Below are positions 1 through 10,750 of a stretch of 30,768 bases of DNA, piece by piece; within the stretch, counting starts at the first letter, position 1, and each line of letters starts with the position of its first letter. The notes beneath the pieces are model-generated. The model was not told the DNA's origin. It searched no databases and saw only the letters and a list, made by a program, of their open reading frames with translations. Location: contig JAHBMJ010003175.1 of the NCBI GenBank assembly GCA_018398765.1, positions 61,677 to 92,444 on the forward strand, read 5' to 3'. The position numbers were made by a program, and so were the translations under genes. Origin of the DNA: Chromera velia. Its lineage: Eukaryota > Sar > Chromeraceae.

Positions 1-55
1 GGGGGGGGGGGGGGCAACATATGAAGGGGCATGGAACACAAGAACAGACAGAGCG

Positions 56-238
56 ATGAATCAAGCAAGAAAAAGAAGCTTGGCCGAACGTCGGTCACCG
101 CCCATGTTGTCACGGTCACTCATCTTGCGCGCACCTCTCATCGGTAGAAGTACAGGAGAAACGACGAAGGAGCTTCTAGAAAGGCACCCGGAGTTGTCGG
201 ATGTGACGCGAAGTTTTCGTGTCAAGGAGCAGTATTAA
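56..238 (+). CDS. possible 3'-terminal exon of a converging plus-strand gene
   Basis: A 60-codon frame opens with ATG and ends in TAA. Its second half (STGETTKELLERHPELSD, then a short basic tail ending KEQY) has the amphipathic, mixed-charge composition of real coding sequence rather than of the repeats nearby. A possible acceptor (tcggtag, ending near 147) could start a shorter terminal exon in the same frame. It faces the end of the large minus-strand gene, so the two would converge tail to tail. No domain is recognised. The window starts 55 bases upstream with a run of 14 G, so any earlier exons are out of view. It could be a chance frame. Confidence 0.25.
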   Translation: MNQARKRSLAERRSPPMLSRSLILRAPLIGRSTGETTKELLERHPELSDVTRSFRVKEQY

Positions 239-652
239 GGAGAGTCTTTTGACCATACCACTTCATTTGATTTTGTTGCTCTCCGTGGACATACAAAGGG
301 TCTCAAAAGAAACTCACCGGCAGAGGAGTGAAATCTGATCTCCCGGACTGCAGTCCTTCAAGTCGTCTACTGAGTGGATCTTCACCTGATTGACCAAAGA
401 GAATGAGGAGAGACGATGGGTTGATTTACAGATCTTTTCAGTTTTTGGCTTACATGCAGAGGATAAGGGAAGCCAAATACAACTGCTGAAGGGGGAACAC
501 TTTGTCGTGTGCTGAAGAAGAAGGCAAGATAAGGCAATGTGAAAAGGTCGTCTCTCAGGAAAGCTCCAGTAGATTGATTTCTTGTTTCGATTCGCGTCTT
601 TTCAATAATTAGTGTATGACTTTAGAGATGCTTGGTACCTTTGTTCTTTCTA
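239..652 (-). other. 3' untranslated / intergenic stretch after the tandem C2-like gene
   Basis: No convincing coding frame was found on either strand between the TAA of the minus-strand gene (653-655) and the converging frame that ends at 238. The stretch is of ordinary composition with no large repeat. It probably contains the 3' UTR of the minus-strand gene. No poly(A) signal stands out. Confidence 0.35.
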
Positions 653-3600
653 TTATTCCAAGGACTTCTGCAAAGAAATGTTCCCTTCCATTCACGAACA
701 AGAAAGGAAAGCCTCCAAGCTATCTATCTGACTGACCTTGATGCCCTCCAGACGAGATGGAATTTCAATCTCATACGCAGCTGCAGTGGCTGCAGAGAGG
801 GACCAAAAGCAGGAGAGTAAGCGTGAGGAAAATCAGATTGAAGGGACAAAAGGGAGCGTACTGGATACTCGAAGTGGCCAGTCAGACACGCATGGAATTT
901 TCTGTGGCACTCGAGATGGCTTCTGATAACCAGGAAAGCGACTTGAGGTACATCGCTTGCATTGCGATCGCTTGGATTCCCTATTGACCGACTGACAAAT
1001 TGGTCGGATGGTGAATACGTGACTTGTCAAATGATTAAGTAAGGCAGTCAGTCAATGGGTGAAGTCTGAGTCGAGTCACGTGCATGAAAGGGGAGACAGA
1101 CAGACCCCTCTGTTCCGTCTGGGAGTCTGAGAGCCCAGGCATGGCGCTGATTGTACCTGCACATTTATTTATGAATGAAAGTAAGTCAGAAAACTCGCAC
1201 ATTTCAGAGAAAAGCAAAAACGCCGGGTTCCAATGAAGAGAGAGAGCAAGCTTAGCACGTCTCGCCATCGCTTGACCTGTCCCAGCCCCCCAAACCCTCG
1301 CCCCACTGAGCCCACCAGGTTTCTGAGGGAACGACGCGGTGGCAGGCAGAGGGGAGATCTCCAACTCAATTTCACCTGCATGAAGGGAAGGAAGGACAGG
1401 GGGGAGTGTAAAGAGGGTCGCAAGAGACTTCGATCGATCACGCATGCGGAGACACAAATTAAGTGGGGAGGGAAAAGGAGGTGAATAAGAAAATTGATCA
1501 AGAACTGAGCATTCAAGTTGCAAGCCTTATGAAGCTCCTTTGGGATTATACAAGTGCCGTTCTATTTTCTGCATTTGGATTTCAGATACGCTTGACACAA
1601 ACCGGTGCACTCACTGACCCTTTTCGCCTCCTCCTGAGCCCTTCACTGGCCTGCAGGGAGAAAGAGGACAGGACAGGACGAGAAAGCGGGGATGCAGTGC
1701 AACCACCAGCAAGCAGATTTGAACCACTTTTGATTAAAATCATTTGTATTAGTATACAAAAGAAGATTCATGCACAAAGGGAGGGCCGGAGGGGTCGTTT
1801 TTTCCCCTTTCCTTCTCACTTCTCCCTTGTCTTCCCGCCTGCCTCCCAGCCTGCGTCCCTGCCTGCCTGCTTGCCTGCTCTCCTGGCTGCCTTCCTGACG
1901 TCCTGCCTGCCTGCCTGCCTGCCTGCCTAATCTCCGGCCTGTGTTGTGTTCCTCTTTGCCAGCCTCTTTGCAAGTCTCTTTCTGCAGGGAGAGCCGCATT
2001 CCTGTGAGTCTGCCGTGCCGCTACTCACCATGTGGCTTTCCTTTCAGACATCTTGGAGTCCCCCCACGACACGTTGACTGTGCCAAACAGGACCTTGTCC
2101 CTCTTTCCGGGCCTCAACAGATACACGTCCAGAACAAAGCCCCCACCCTGGAAAGCCAACGCGTCCTCGGCCTGCATGCATTCATGCGTTTTGTTTGCAT
2201 CGGGTCTGGTGGGTGGGTGTTGGGAAACAATGAGAAAAAAAGGGCGCCGTACTTACGCACAAGTATGTCGATCGGCGAGAGTATACAGCATACAAGCTGC
2301 GAAAGAATATTTCCCATTTGGGATTTCGAATGAATCTCTTCATCAAATACTGCAGAAGTTGTCAAAGGCGACGGAACGAAAAAGCAACTGCAACCTAGTT
2401 GACAGACAGACAGACAGACCATCATTCTGACTGTGGAGTTCATGTCCGCCCTGAAAGAGAATCCGTTAGGCTCCAGTCCCACGACCGAGCTGCGTCTGTT
2501 CGGGTTGGCGTCTGCTTTGCTGCTCGTCTCACTATCAAATCTGCAGACGTACAGAAGAAGCACAGGAGGAAGGGAAGACTCAAAGAGAGAAAGAAAGAAA
2601 GACGGAGAGCACCGCGCGGGAAAAAGGGAGAATTGGGAGACGAGGGCAAGGATGGATTCACATCAATTGAAGCAAAAGGTATGATTCCTCTTTTGAACTC
2701 TGGCAGTGGTGTGCCATGCATTTGACCGACAGTCCTCCTCCCCGCTTCTTCCTCCCTCTCTCTATCTATCTATCTGCCTACCTGTCTGGGCATTCATGTG
2801 TGCGGGCAGGCGGTCGTGTATTTTTGTATGTTTGCGTGTGTGGGGGTATGTGCGGGTTTTTCTCTATGTTTCTTTGCAAAATTGCCGGTCTCCTCCCTCC
2901 CTCCGAGTCCCTCCCTCCCTCCCATTCGATCCTGACCTGCAGAGAACAAAAACGCGGTCCTGGTCGTCCACGTCTCCGATCTCCCCGAGGAAGTTCTCAA
3001 CGGATACAATCCGAATCTGCAGCCAGACACAGATAGACAGACAGGCAGACGGACATCAGTGAAAGAGACAGACAGATAGAGAGTGTGGGAGCGCATTCCT
3101 ACTGCATTCAGCCACAAATCAATAGACAGTTCTGACACGGAAGAACACATGAGAAGATGCTGGTGGAATTCTTTTCATACAAGACAGCGAAAAACCCTTT
3201 GTGTCTGTAACAAGCACGATCTGATCCCTCTCTGCTAACTGACCTGGACTCCGTCAGGTTTGGGCCCTCCCTTTTGGAGAGCTGCACAGGGAGGGAGCAC
3301 AAGAAAGAAAGAAAGATAAAAAGGTGCATGGAGGGACAGGGAGCCTTCGATCCATGTTCGGCTTTCATACTCTGCAACAAAAGGAAGGAGAAGAAACGAA
3401 ACAAACAGAAACGCATAACGATGTCTCTGTAAAATCACTGCCAACACCAAAGAGAAGCCCGGATCTTCTAACTTTTTCGACTTCATTCTTTCTCTTCCTT
3501 TCTCTTCCATTCTCCTAGCTGCCTCGCTTTTTTCCTGACCAGATGCTGCAGGTTTGACCCCGGGAGCAAAGGACACGGTGGCAGGAGAGTCTGCATCTGA

Positions 3601-5193
3601 GTTCTGAGAGACGGTCTTCAGGATGGAGGGTTTGGGGCCCTGCCGTCCAGGGATGGGAGAGCGGGTGGCGGCAGTGGGAAGAGAGAGGAGCGCCTGGTGG
3701 GTGCGCTCATTCTGGAACTCGGGACCCCGCCCTGCGCCCCCTCCCTTGTCACGTTCGATAACCAGCGTGATTTCTCCTGCAGGAGAAGAGAAGAGCCAAA
3801 CACATCAATCGAGAGCGGATAGGAAGAAAAAATCTCCACTACGGGATTTCGTGGACAGCTAATTTTTGGAACTGAGATCGAGACAGACCCACAAATGAAC
3901 TTCTTGACTGCGTCAGTGCTGATATCACTGTCTCTGTTCATTTGAACTCAAAAACTGCCTGCTGACCTCTTTGGACCCCCTCCCGATCGATGACGGGCCT
4001 GCAGGGATTCAAGAACAGCACAGACGAAGTTGAGAGATTTTGAATGAAAAAAGGGAGGTGCAGGGTCAATGAATCAAAACAGGTCGCCAGCTGCTTGGAT
4101 TAAGAGCATCTACATGCGAAAAGAAACCCAAACAACCGAAAAGAATCCTCGAAGAGTTTTCTCTAATTCGTCCGCGCTGAGGAAAAAGTGGTTGTTTTGG
4201 AACTGCCGTCCTCCCCCCTTTTTGGTCCCCTTTTTGCTTTTGGTTCCAGCAAACTCAAATGAGGAGCAGGACACGCATGAGTCTCCACACCGAACCCCTG
4301 ATGTATGACGATAAAAACTAACAAAGGCCAAAACAGACGGACCAAGATCGGTGAGACCCGAAGACAGAAGACTCCTTCAGGTCGATGCGCGCTGTGCCCA
4401 CTGTCAGCGAGTTTTGGAGCTCCTTGCTTGCTCCACTTCCCCTTATCTGGAGCGTTGCACGGAAGGAGTGAGAATGAGAAAGTGGAGGGGCAATTAATGC
4501 AGAAAAGACGGAACGAGGACACACAGAAAGGAAGATGGGATGACAAAGAAACAGGTCAACTCAAAAAGACGCAGGGGGGGCCAGAGAGACTTGGAGGTCA
4601 CAAGGATTTGTCGCAAAAACAGCCATGAAGAACGAAACACGGCCACAAGGACTGCCGACGCCATGGAGACGTGTTTTGGGAAAAGCAGAAGCTGTCATCA
4701 TCTTGAGTCCGAACAAATGCTCAAGGAAAAGGCCTCTCTCGTGAAGTGCATGGAAAAAGAACGCAAAGTCGACTGACGGACTGACTGACTGACTGACCCT
4801 CCGAACGTCCACAAGGAAGAGGCTCTGTGTGTCTGTCTCTGGGAGAGAGACTGCAGTCCGCAGAGGAGCCTGACGAGAAGCAGAGGAGACGGAAAACGCC
4901 AAAGAACGGAGATGTGTGAAGAATTTCGTATTCTCACAAAATGACCATCTCTCCATCTCGGATGGGGATGCAAGGACACTTTTGTCTCGATGAAAACTGG
5001 TGCCCTTTTACGCCTCACATGCCGGAAAAGGGAAAAAATGGACCTGGAGACCACCCCCCTTTGGAAATAAAGATGGAGACCGCAGCCTTGTGCGCGGGTA
5101 CGACTCCCCCCAAAAAAGTAAATTCAATTCAATTTGGATGTTGCTGTAAAACAGACTCTCTCTCTCTCTCTCTCCCTCTCTCTCTCTCTCTCC

Positions 5194-5233
<40 letters not shown>

Positions 5234-8200
5234 GTCTGTCTGTCTTTCTCTCTCCACGTTCCTGTCCCACCTTATAGAATTGTTTGAATCCCAACAGAAC
5301 CAATTCGACGTCCTTCACAGCTGTGCACCTGGAGGCAGGCACTCTCTCTTCACTCTCGTGAGGATACCTGCATATGTGCATATGTTCGTGCGTGTATGAG
5401 GGTACAAGATCAAGAAGAAAAATTTAAACCATGCACTCCAACATCCCTTTTGATGTGGACAAAGGCAAGCAAAACGGCATTCCGGTTGTTCCGAATAGCA
5501 CAAATCTCGACCTCTTTGCCTTCGAAAGGACAGGGAAGAGAGATGAAGTCAGGGCAGATCGGAAGAACGAGAAAACAACATGGGCAAGAAAAGCAATGAG
5601 GTTTTTCGTGAGGATGTTATGCCAGGTGATCCCTCCCCACTGGTTCAAGCTGGTGAACAGAAACGCAATCTGCCCACGCATTCCCACAGGAGGATTATTT
5701 ATACCCGTTTGTTTTCTCACTCACCGTGCCACACAAAAAATTCCGTCGTCTTCTCCACAAACGTCCAGACGGCTCACTGTGTCCACATACACCTGCACAG
5801 GACGAAAATTATGTGGCACATACGTAAGATAAAGCAGGAAAGAAATTATGAAGAAGCAGAGATTCGATAGCTGAGACACTCTTCCTTGTCGCCCTTCGAC
5901 AACTCAAGTGAGGAACACGAAACTATTCCCTGAAAAAAAAACTAAAGGCAGTCGGACCACAATTAAAGGCAGGCATCGAGTCGCTTTGAGGATCTCATTC
6001 TCATCTTAACACGTTGAACGTAGAGAGCCTGGCCAGTGCACCTGAACACATCAAAAAGGGAAGAGAAAGGAAGAATAAGTCACAAAAAATAGGCCCTGAC
6101 CTTGTATGTCTTCCCACTGCCCGCCTCGCTGTTTGCCACCACACCCGGAGGCACCCGTGTGCGATGCGTTGACTGTGGAGAGGCTCCTCGAAGCGCGCTC
6201 TGCATCATCAACCGAAGACTGGATCAACACTCGATGCAGATTCGATGAGAACACCAAGAAAAAGAAAATCCGTAAGAAAAGAGAGAGGGAGAGAGGGAGA
6301 AACACCTACCCCATTCGACACGGCACTTTCAAGGCCCTCGTTGGCAGCGGTCGGGGGGGGAATGTCGGCGCGAGCTGTGGCACCTGCAGGCAGACAGACA
6401 AAAGAAAGGGACTCTCGAGACATTCGTGTCGGAGTACGGGTACATGCAGTCTCAAACACAACAAAAATACGCTGACTTACCCAAACAGACAGACGACACC
6501 TCAACGACGATTGCCAGATGATAAAGAAAGGAGAATGAGATCGTTTGGAAACAAGGCAGAAAATAGATAAAAGGCAGACCGACCTCCCGGCGGTCTCGGT
6601 GGCGGCGTTGTCCCACGACTCCTCCCAGCAAGAAGGTCTTTGTAGAACGCCGCAACTCTGTCCTCCGCCTGCAGATCGAAAAGACATGAAAAGGAAATTT
6701 AGGAACCAGGTTAGGCTTTTGATATGGTTTGCAGTCGCGTCTCAAGATTTGGTCGCAGTCTAATTTGCAGCAACGGACTTTTCATTCGATCAATGGCCTG
6801 ACTGCCTGAACAATTGCACACGCATCCAACCGGCAATTAAGTTGTGTTCACTGACCAGAGCAACAGGGTAAAGATACTCCAGTAGGACTTTTCTCCGATT
6901 TGTCTGGGAGTCACAAGCTCCCGAAAAGGCCATCAGCTGAGAGATCCCGACTAGAGACTGGAGACTTGCCTCCAAGACGTCTGACGTCTCTGCACTCCCA
7001 GACACACCAGGAGGAAGGAAACGGGAAGCTGAGGCTCCCAACCCCCCTCCTCCCTGCTGCAACACAGAGGAAGGAGGGGTGTACCCGGACCGGTTCAGCA
7101 GGCCTATACCCTCAGATGCCTTCAGTGTGTCCTCACCTCCAAATTGACCCCCGGTTCCCCCCAACCCTCCTGTAGCTCCAGCCCCCCCTCCACCCGCCCT
7201 GTTCCTGAGAAATTCATTCAATCGCAAGAGTGTGGGGTCACTCGCACCATCAAATGTATGAGCACCCCCTTGAGGATTCCACGCCCCCCCTCCAGCTGCA
7301 CTCAGACCATAAGGGGACGCCAGGGCCCCCCCGCCTGGGTACTGGGCCCCTCCATGGGCCCCACTTGTGGTCGCATGAAGTCCCGGATGGGGGGCCCCGG
7401 CATGTGCTTGGGAGAGAACCCCGTGGGAGGCCCCAGAGGCAGAGGCCATCAAGGGTGTTTCCCCAGCAACCCTCTGTGCATTCAGAAACCCGCCTGCGAG
7501 ACCGACACCCTGTTGTGGTTGGAGCTGTTGGTGCCCTGCGGATGGGGCAGCGCCCAGGGCCCCCCCTCCTGGTGCTGCTCCCTGCAGCAACCCTGCCCCT
7601 CCCGCTGCTGCACTGAGGGGGTCTGCCAGACCGAATTGGCCTGTCCCTGGTCCTGCCTGGGCTGTGGCTGCACTTGCTTGGGAGAACCCGAAAGGCTGTC
7701 CCTGCTGCTGTTGTTGCTGTTGTGCGTACTGCTGAACCAGTTGAGAGGGTGTGGGTCCCACTCGTACAGGCAAGGAACGTTTGAGGGTGGAGAGCTCTTC
7801 GGGGGATAGCTGTGCTAGTTGGGCGATCTGGGCTGGGTGGAGGGCTGCCAGTTGTTCTGCTGAGAGCATGTCACGAACAACATGCAGTTGCTGTGGTGAG
7901 AGAGTTGACAGCGCTTGGAGAGACTCCGGGCTGAGCATCTGAATTTCTTCGGGTGAATGTGAAGAGAGGAGCTGTGAGAGGTGTTGCGGGGGCATCTGCT
8001 GAAGCTGTTGTATTTGCATGGGAGTGAATTTCTGCAGCTGCTGAGCTGTGAGCATCCGCGGAGTCACTGCACCCCCCACCCCCCCCGCAGTGGTGGGAGA
8101 AAATCCCTGCTGCACCCCATGCAAGGGGAGACGGTGAGATGCCGGCTGAGAGGCCCCCAGACCCCAGGCTCCCCCTGAGTGGGGGGGAACAGAGGCACCC

Positions 8201-9937
8201 ATACCAGAGCCCATCCCTCCCATGCTGTCTGCCGTTCCTGACAAGGGTGAGTTCACAGGCAACACATTGGCAGTGAAGGGCTGTGATCGGCTCCCAGGAG
8301 CAAATGCCCGTCTGCCCATTGCGGCCGCGGCCATGGCCTGTCTGCAGAAGGACGAAATGGCAGGGGAGGGAGCGCTGGAGTTGTCACAGTGGCTGACAAC
8401 GTGCCCCCCGTGTCCGTTCTGTTGGTTGCTCAGCTGGCTGCTCAGGTGTTGGATGTGCGCCCTCTGGCTAGAGAGCTCACGTTTCAGGGCACTGAGAGAA
8501 GAGGAGGCTGGAGGGGATGCGTCCATGCCCATTCCTGCACAAACACCAGTGGATCCAGGCGTTCTCAAAGCAACCGCCTTAAAGTGCAAAAGCGTGGAAG
8601 GATTGAAGCGATCCACAAAGGTGGGCTGATGAAGTCACCATAGGGTTCTCAAAAGTGAGAGGACAGGCAGAATCAATCAATCAATCCGTCAAGGCAGCAG
8701 AGATAATCAGGGCTTAGCCCACCCAGTACTTAAAATGACACATATATATGCAAACAACATATATTGAAGACGTGCATGGGCGAAGGACCAGAGAGGAGCC
8801 GTGGATCCCGGACTGACTGCTGGATGGCCCGGCACTGCGAATTTTGCGTCCTCGCGTGGGTGTGGTACCTCCCCGTGTGCCTCCGTAGAGACCCGTGCTC
8901 TGAGGTGCAGGTCTGGTGGGCCTCGTTCTTGATCTCGGTGAGTTGCGTGGTCCCGAGGCTTGGCGGAGGACGTTCTGAACAGATGAGTTCAGAGGCATCG
9001 ACCGTTGGGAGGCTGCAGGCAGAACAGACAGGGGGTAGAGAAATACATAGAAAGAGGCAGCAGGAGGCGTCAAGCCGTGGCAGGTCAAGACAGGGCAGAT
9101 GCGCTTCCAACGACAAAGAAGATGTGTACGAGTAAAGATTGCACTATGTGCCATATATCATGGGTGCAGTTCTATCCCATCACAATGACGTGCAAAGACT
9201 TACTTGGCGTCGAGTAGTTGTACCCATTCGATCGGTACGCTACCTGCACTCAGAAAGCATGCATGCATATATACGAAGTTCACGCAAGCATGCAGGGACT
9301 GTCTATATAAAGCCTGCCGTCGACCAGCAAAAAGGGAGGGAAAGGACCTTCCTCCCCGTTTCTTTTGACCCCGATCCTCAAAGGCTGCTTACCCTATTGT
9401 GCCCAGTCCCGTACATGGTGCGTTTTTATCTGTGCCGCCCTTGCGTATCCATTCACGTGGTGACTTTCTTCAGTCTGAGTCAGACCCTGTCAGACCCGTC
9501 TTCCGGTCATGGACTTCCTGTCTTCTTTGCAGCTCCGTTCGAAGTCTTCTGAGCACACAGACGACAAATCGAGGTCAAAAAACTGGTGGACTTCAGTGAT
9601 CAAAGTGTGCTGCTTGAAGACTTCTTTGTTCGGCGAAGCCGCTCTGAAGGAGGAATGCATGCCGTGAGTGCGCTCGCACACCTGCGCGAACCTTTTTGGA
9701 TACATGCATGCTGCAGATTTTGTCAAGGGGTTTGCATGCATGTATATATATGAATGTTTTTTGAATAACAAGTGAGATCGCGCGCGGAAGTAAGTCTGGC
9801 AGAGCGGATCGGGTCAGTGGCAGTAAGAAACTTCGGCTCCTTTACTCAAATGCGCGACTCTCCGCTAAAAGTGCAACATTTTTCCTCATTTTTTTTAAAG
9901 ACTCGTACGACAGGTGATTGAGGTTTTTGTTATGCAT
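653..9937 (-). CDS. multi-exon gene: Gln-rich protein with two tandem C2-like modules
   Basis: Gene model built by hand from frames, GT–AG sites and intron phase. Exons in order: 9937-9846, 9643-9496, 9243-9204, 9012-8818, 8534-6856, 6668-6584, 6383-6310, 6218-6101, 6041-6013, 5792-5725, one unresolved exon near 5649-5580, 5519-5430, 5320-5271, 4869-4798, 4446-4358, 3998-3967, 3776-3540, 3281-3244, 3016-2937, 2540-2420, 2171-2029, 1650-1619, 1375-1277, 1156-1106, 789-737, 667-653. Apart from the unresolved exon, each junction keeps the frame without a stop. Introns are about 60-400 bp, many rich in GACA repeats, and most acceptors end TGCAG. The product is about 1,260 residues: basic/Ser-rich N-terminus, a 559-codon low-complexity exon, then two C2-like beta-rich modules. 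The start ATG at 9937 opens MHNKNLNHLSYESLKK. The terminal exon is 15 bp ending TAA. Tandem C2 proteins often act at membranes or cytoskeletal structures, but no calcium-binding Asp set is clear, so function is unknown. Exon 5580-5649 and the start are the weakest points. Confidence 0.68.
1346..3281 (-). other. C2-like module 2 (exons 3281 to 1346)
   Basis: Second beta-rich segment of the same protein. The 38 bp exon 3281-3244 (phase 1 to 0) is followed by 3016-2937 reading IRIVSVENFLGEIGDVDDQD, then RVFVLC. Next come GFSFRADMNSTV (2540-2420), GGFVLDVYLLRPGKRDKV and FGTVNVSWGDS (2171-2029), a 32 bp microexon (1650-1619), and GEIELEISP at 1375. Order, spacing and intron phase agree with module 1, so the two arose by internal duplication. 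Exon 2171-2029 corresponds to two exons in module 1, so an intron was gained or lost there. The loops carry several Asp/Glu residues, but a full C2 calcium site cannot be assigned by eye. Confidence 0.45.
1843..1928 (+). repeat. CCTG-rich microsatellite in an intron
   Basis: Imperfect tandem CCTG/GCCT units on the plus strand inside the intron 2028-1651 of the minus-strand gene. It reads as CAGG units on the transcribed strand and creates spurious repetitive frames in all phases. Confidence 0.8.
3747..6041 (-). other. C2-like module 1 (exons 6041 to 3747)
   Basis: Beta-rich segment of the minus-strand gene. The 29 bp exon 6041-6013 (phase 1 to 0) leads into exon 5792-5725, which reads VYVDTVSRLDVCGEDDGIF and is a good first pair of C2 strands with an acidic loop. 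Later strands are NAVLLAFVHIKRD (5519-5430), VKDVELVLLGF (5320-5271), SLFLVDVRR (4869-4798) and LTVGTARIDLKE (4446-4358). A 32 bp microexon (3998-3967) reaches the closing strand GEITLVIERD at 3776. The layout matches module 2 strand for strand. The fold call rests on pattern only. The exon between 5725 and 5519 is unresolved because no single GT–AG choice was clearly best. Confidence 0.45.
5157..5247 (+). repeat. TC dinucleotide tract followed by TCTG units
   Basis: About 90 bp of nearly pure TC with a few CC interruptions, ending in TCTG units. It lies in the intron 5270-4870 of the minus-strand gene, just downstream of its GTGGGA donor. On the transcript it is a GA/CAGA tract. Confidence 0.9.
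6856..8534 (-). other. giant low-complexity exon with short helical repeats
   Basis: The largest exon of the minus-strand gene, about 560 codons. It begins after a tgtgcag acceptor and ends at a GTCAGT donor in phase 0. In order from its first ATG at 8532: a short coiled-coil-like stretch (SSLSALKRELSSQ, about residues 10-35); Ser/Gly/Met-rich linker; a run at 8055-7771 of about nine units of 9-11 residues with the pattern [S/T/H]-P-x-x-[L/I]-x-x-L-x-x-[L/M] (for example SPESLQALSTL, SPQQLHVVRDM, HPAQIAQLAQL, SPEELSTLKRSL); a poly-Gln stretch of seven near 7725-7700; then a long Gly/Ala/Gln-rich tail. The repeats look like short helices capped by Ser-Pro. Such sequence fits a scaffold or phase-separating region, but that is inference. 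Plus-strand frames across it are shadows. Confidence 0.75.
9711..9777 (+). repeat. diverged AT-rich direct repeat, copy 1
   Basis: Resembles 10676-10750 on the same strand: both have a TTTGTCAAG core, then TTTG, a CATGCATGTAT core, a T-rich run and a closing GAGAT. Similarity is patchy with small gaps. The copies lie on either side of the divergent starts at 9937 and 10396. Confidence 0.4.
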
Positions 9938-10395
9938 GCCGCGTCCCCGTGTATGAGGGGCGGCAGGTTGGGGTGCATGACAGAATATTCGGAATAAATT
10001 GAAAAAAATTAGAAAATCATATTGCAGCATTAAAGTCAAGACACTCACCTTTGGGACTGTTTACTTAAGGTATTTCAAGGCACTCACCTTTTAATTCGAC
10101 CGCTGATTTAATGAAAGACCAGTTTATTCTGACTGACTGACAGATTAATATATAATAATCCTTTAATAATATTTCGAAGAAGATCGATCTCTCTATATAT
10201 AAACGTATACTTTCGGGAGCTTTGGATCAGCCGCTCTCAGTATGTAACTCTGACTACTGCTGCATTGTCCTCCAAACCCCTGTCAGTCACTGATAAAAAA
10301 TTCTGGATCAAACTTATCGAATCTTCTTTTAGCTTCAAACCTCTGTTCGTTTTTGCCCTTCTTCTTCTAGCTTCTGCTCGCCGGTTTCCATCAAG
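9938..10395. promoter_or_regulatory. shared upstream region between divergent genes
   Basis: The minus-strand ATG at 9937 and the plus-strand ATG at 10396 point away from each other across 458 bp, so both promoters and 5' UTRs probably lie here. The stretch is AT-rich with several TATA-like strings near 10148-10201, none at an obviously fixed distance from a start. Two minus-strand GTGAGT donors near 10044 and 10087, 43 bp apart, suggest alternative 5' UTR introns. No operator or motif is claimed. Confidence 0.3.
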
Positions 10396-10675
10396 ATGCC
10401 CATCCACAGCTATAAAGTAAAAGCACAGACTAATAGATTCTATTCAAGTTTGGTTGCTAGATACAGAGTACTTGAGTGCTCAGCAAAGGAGTATTCGACG
10501 GATGAAGTAGAGATGAGCGAGAGCACTCAAGAAGTGGTAAGCTTTTCAAACATACTTTCACTGTGACCTTCTCTGTTCTCTGTTCTGCTCTGCTCTGCTC
10601 TGCCTGCCCCTCTAAAAAGGAACTTGTGCAGTCTGTTGAAGTCTATCTGATGCCTTCATCTTTCAGTATCCCTCT

Positions 10676-10750
10676 AGTGCAAATTTGTCAAGAGATTTGT
10701 CTGCATACATGCATGTATAGCTATATTTTTTAAAACATGTATTGAAATGA
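10676..10750 (+). repeat. diverged AT-rich direct repeat, copy 2
   Basis: Partner of 9711-9777, in the first intron of the plus-strand gene. It could be a remnant of a local duplication or of a small dispersed element; only two copies are visible here. Confidence 0.4.

Noticed and set aside
1-14. Run of 14 G at the window start
   Set aside because: A homopolymer at the very edge cannot be told from an assembly or sequencing artefact.
2937-3036. Plus-strand frame with NKNAVLVVHVSDLPEEV
   Set aside because: The minus strand has a good acceptor, a GTCAGG donor and phase agreement with both neighbouring exons, and matches module 1.
6101-6218. Alternative frame of the exon ending in GSGKTYK, resembling a P-loop
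   Set aside because: The intron phases of the neighbouring exons select the frame starting SSVDDAERAS; the P-loop-like string is coincidental.
7144-7809. Plus-strand frame of 221 codons
   Set aside because: It is antisense to the Gln/Gly/Ala-rich exon of the minus-strand gene, which has splice sites and phase support.
9298-9315. TATATAAA string on the plus strand as a promoter
   Set aside because: It lies in an intron of the minus-strand gene, on the wrong strand, with no supported plus-strand gene after it.
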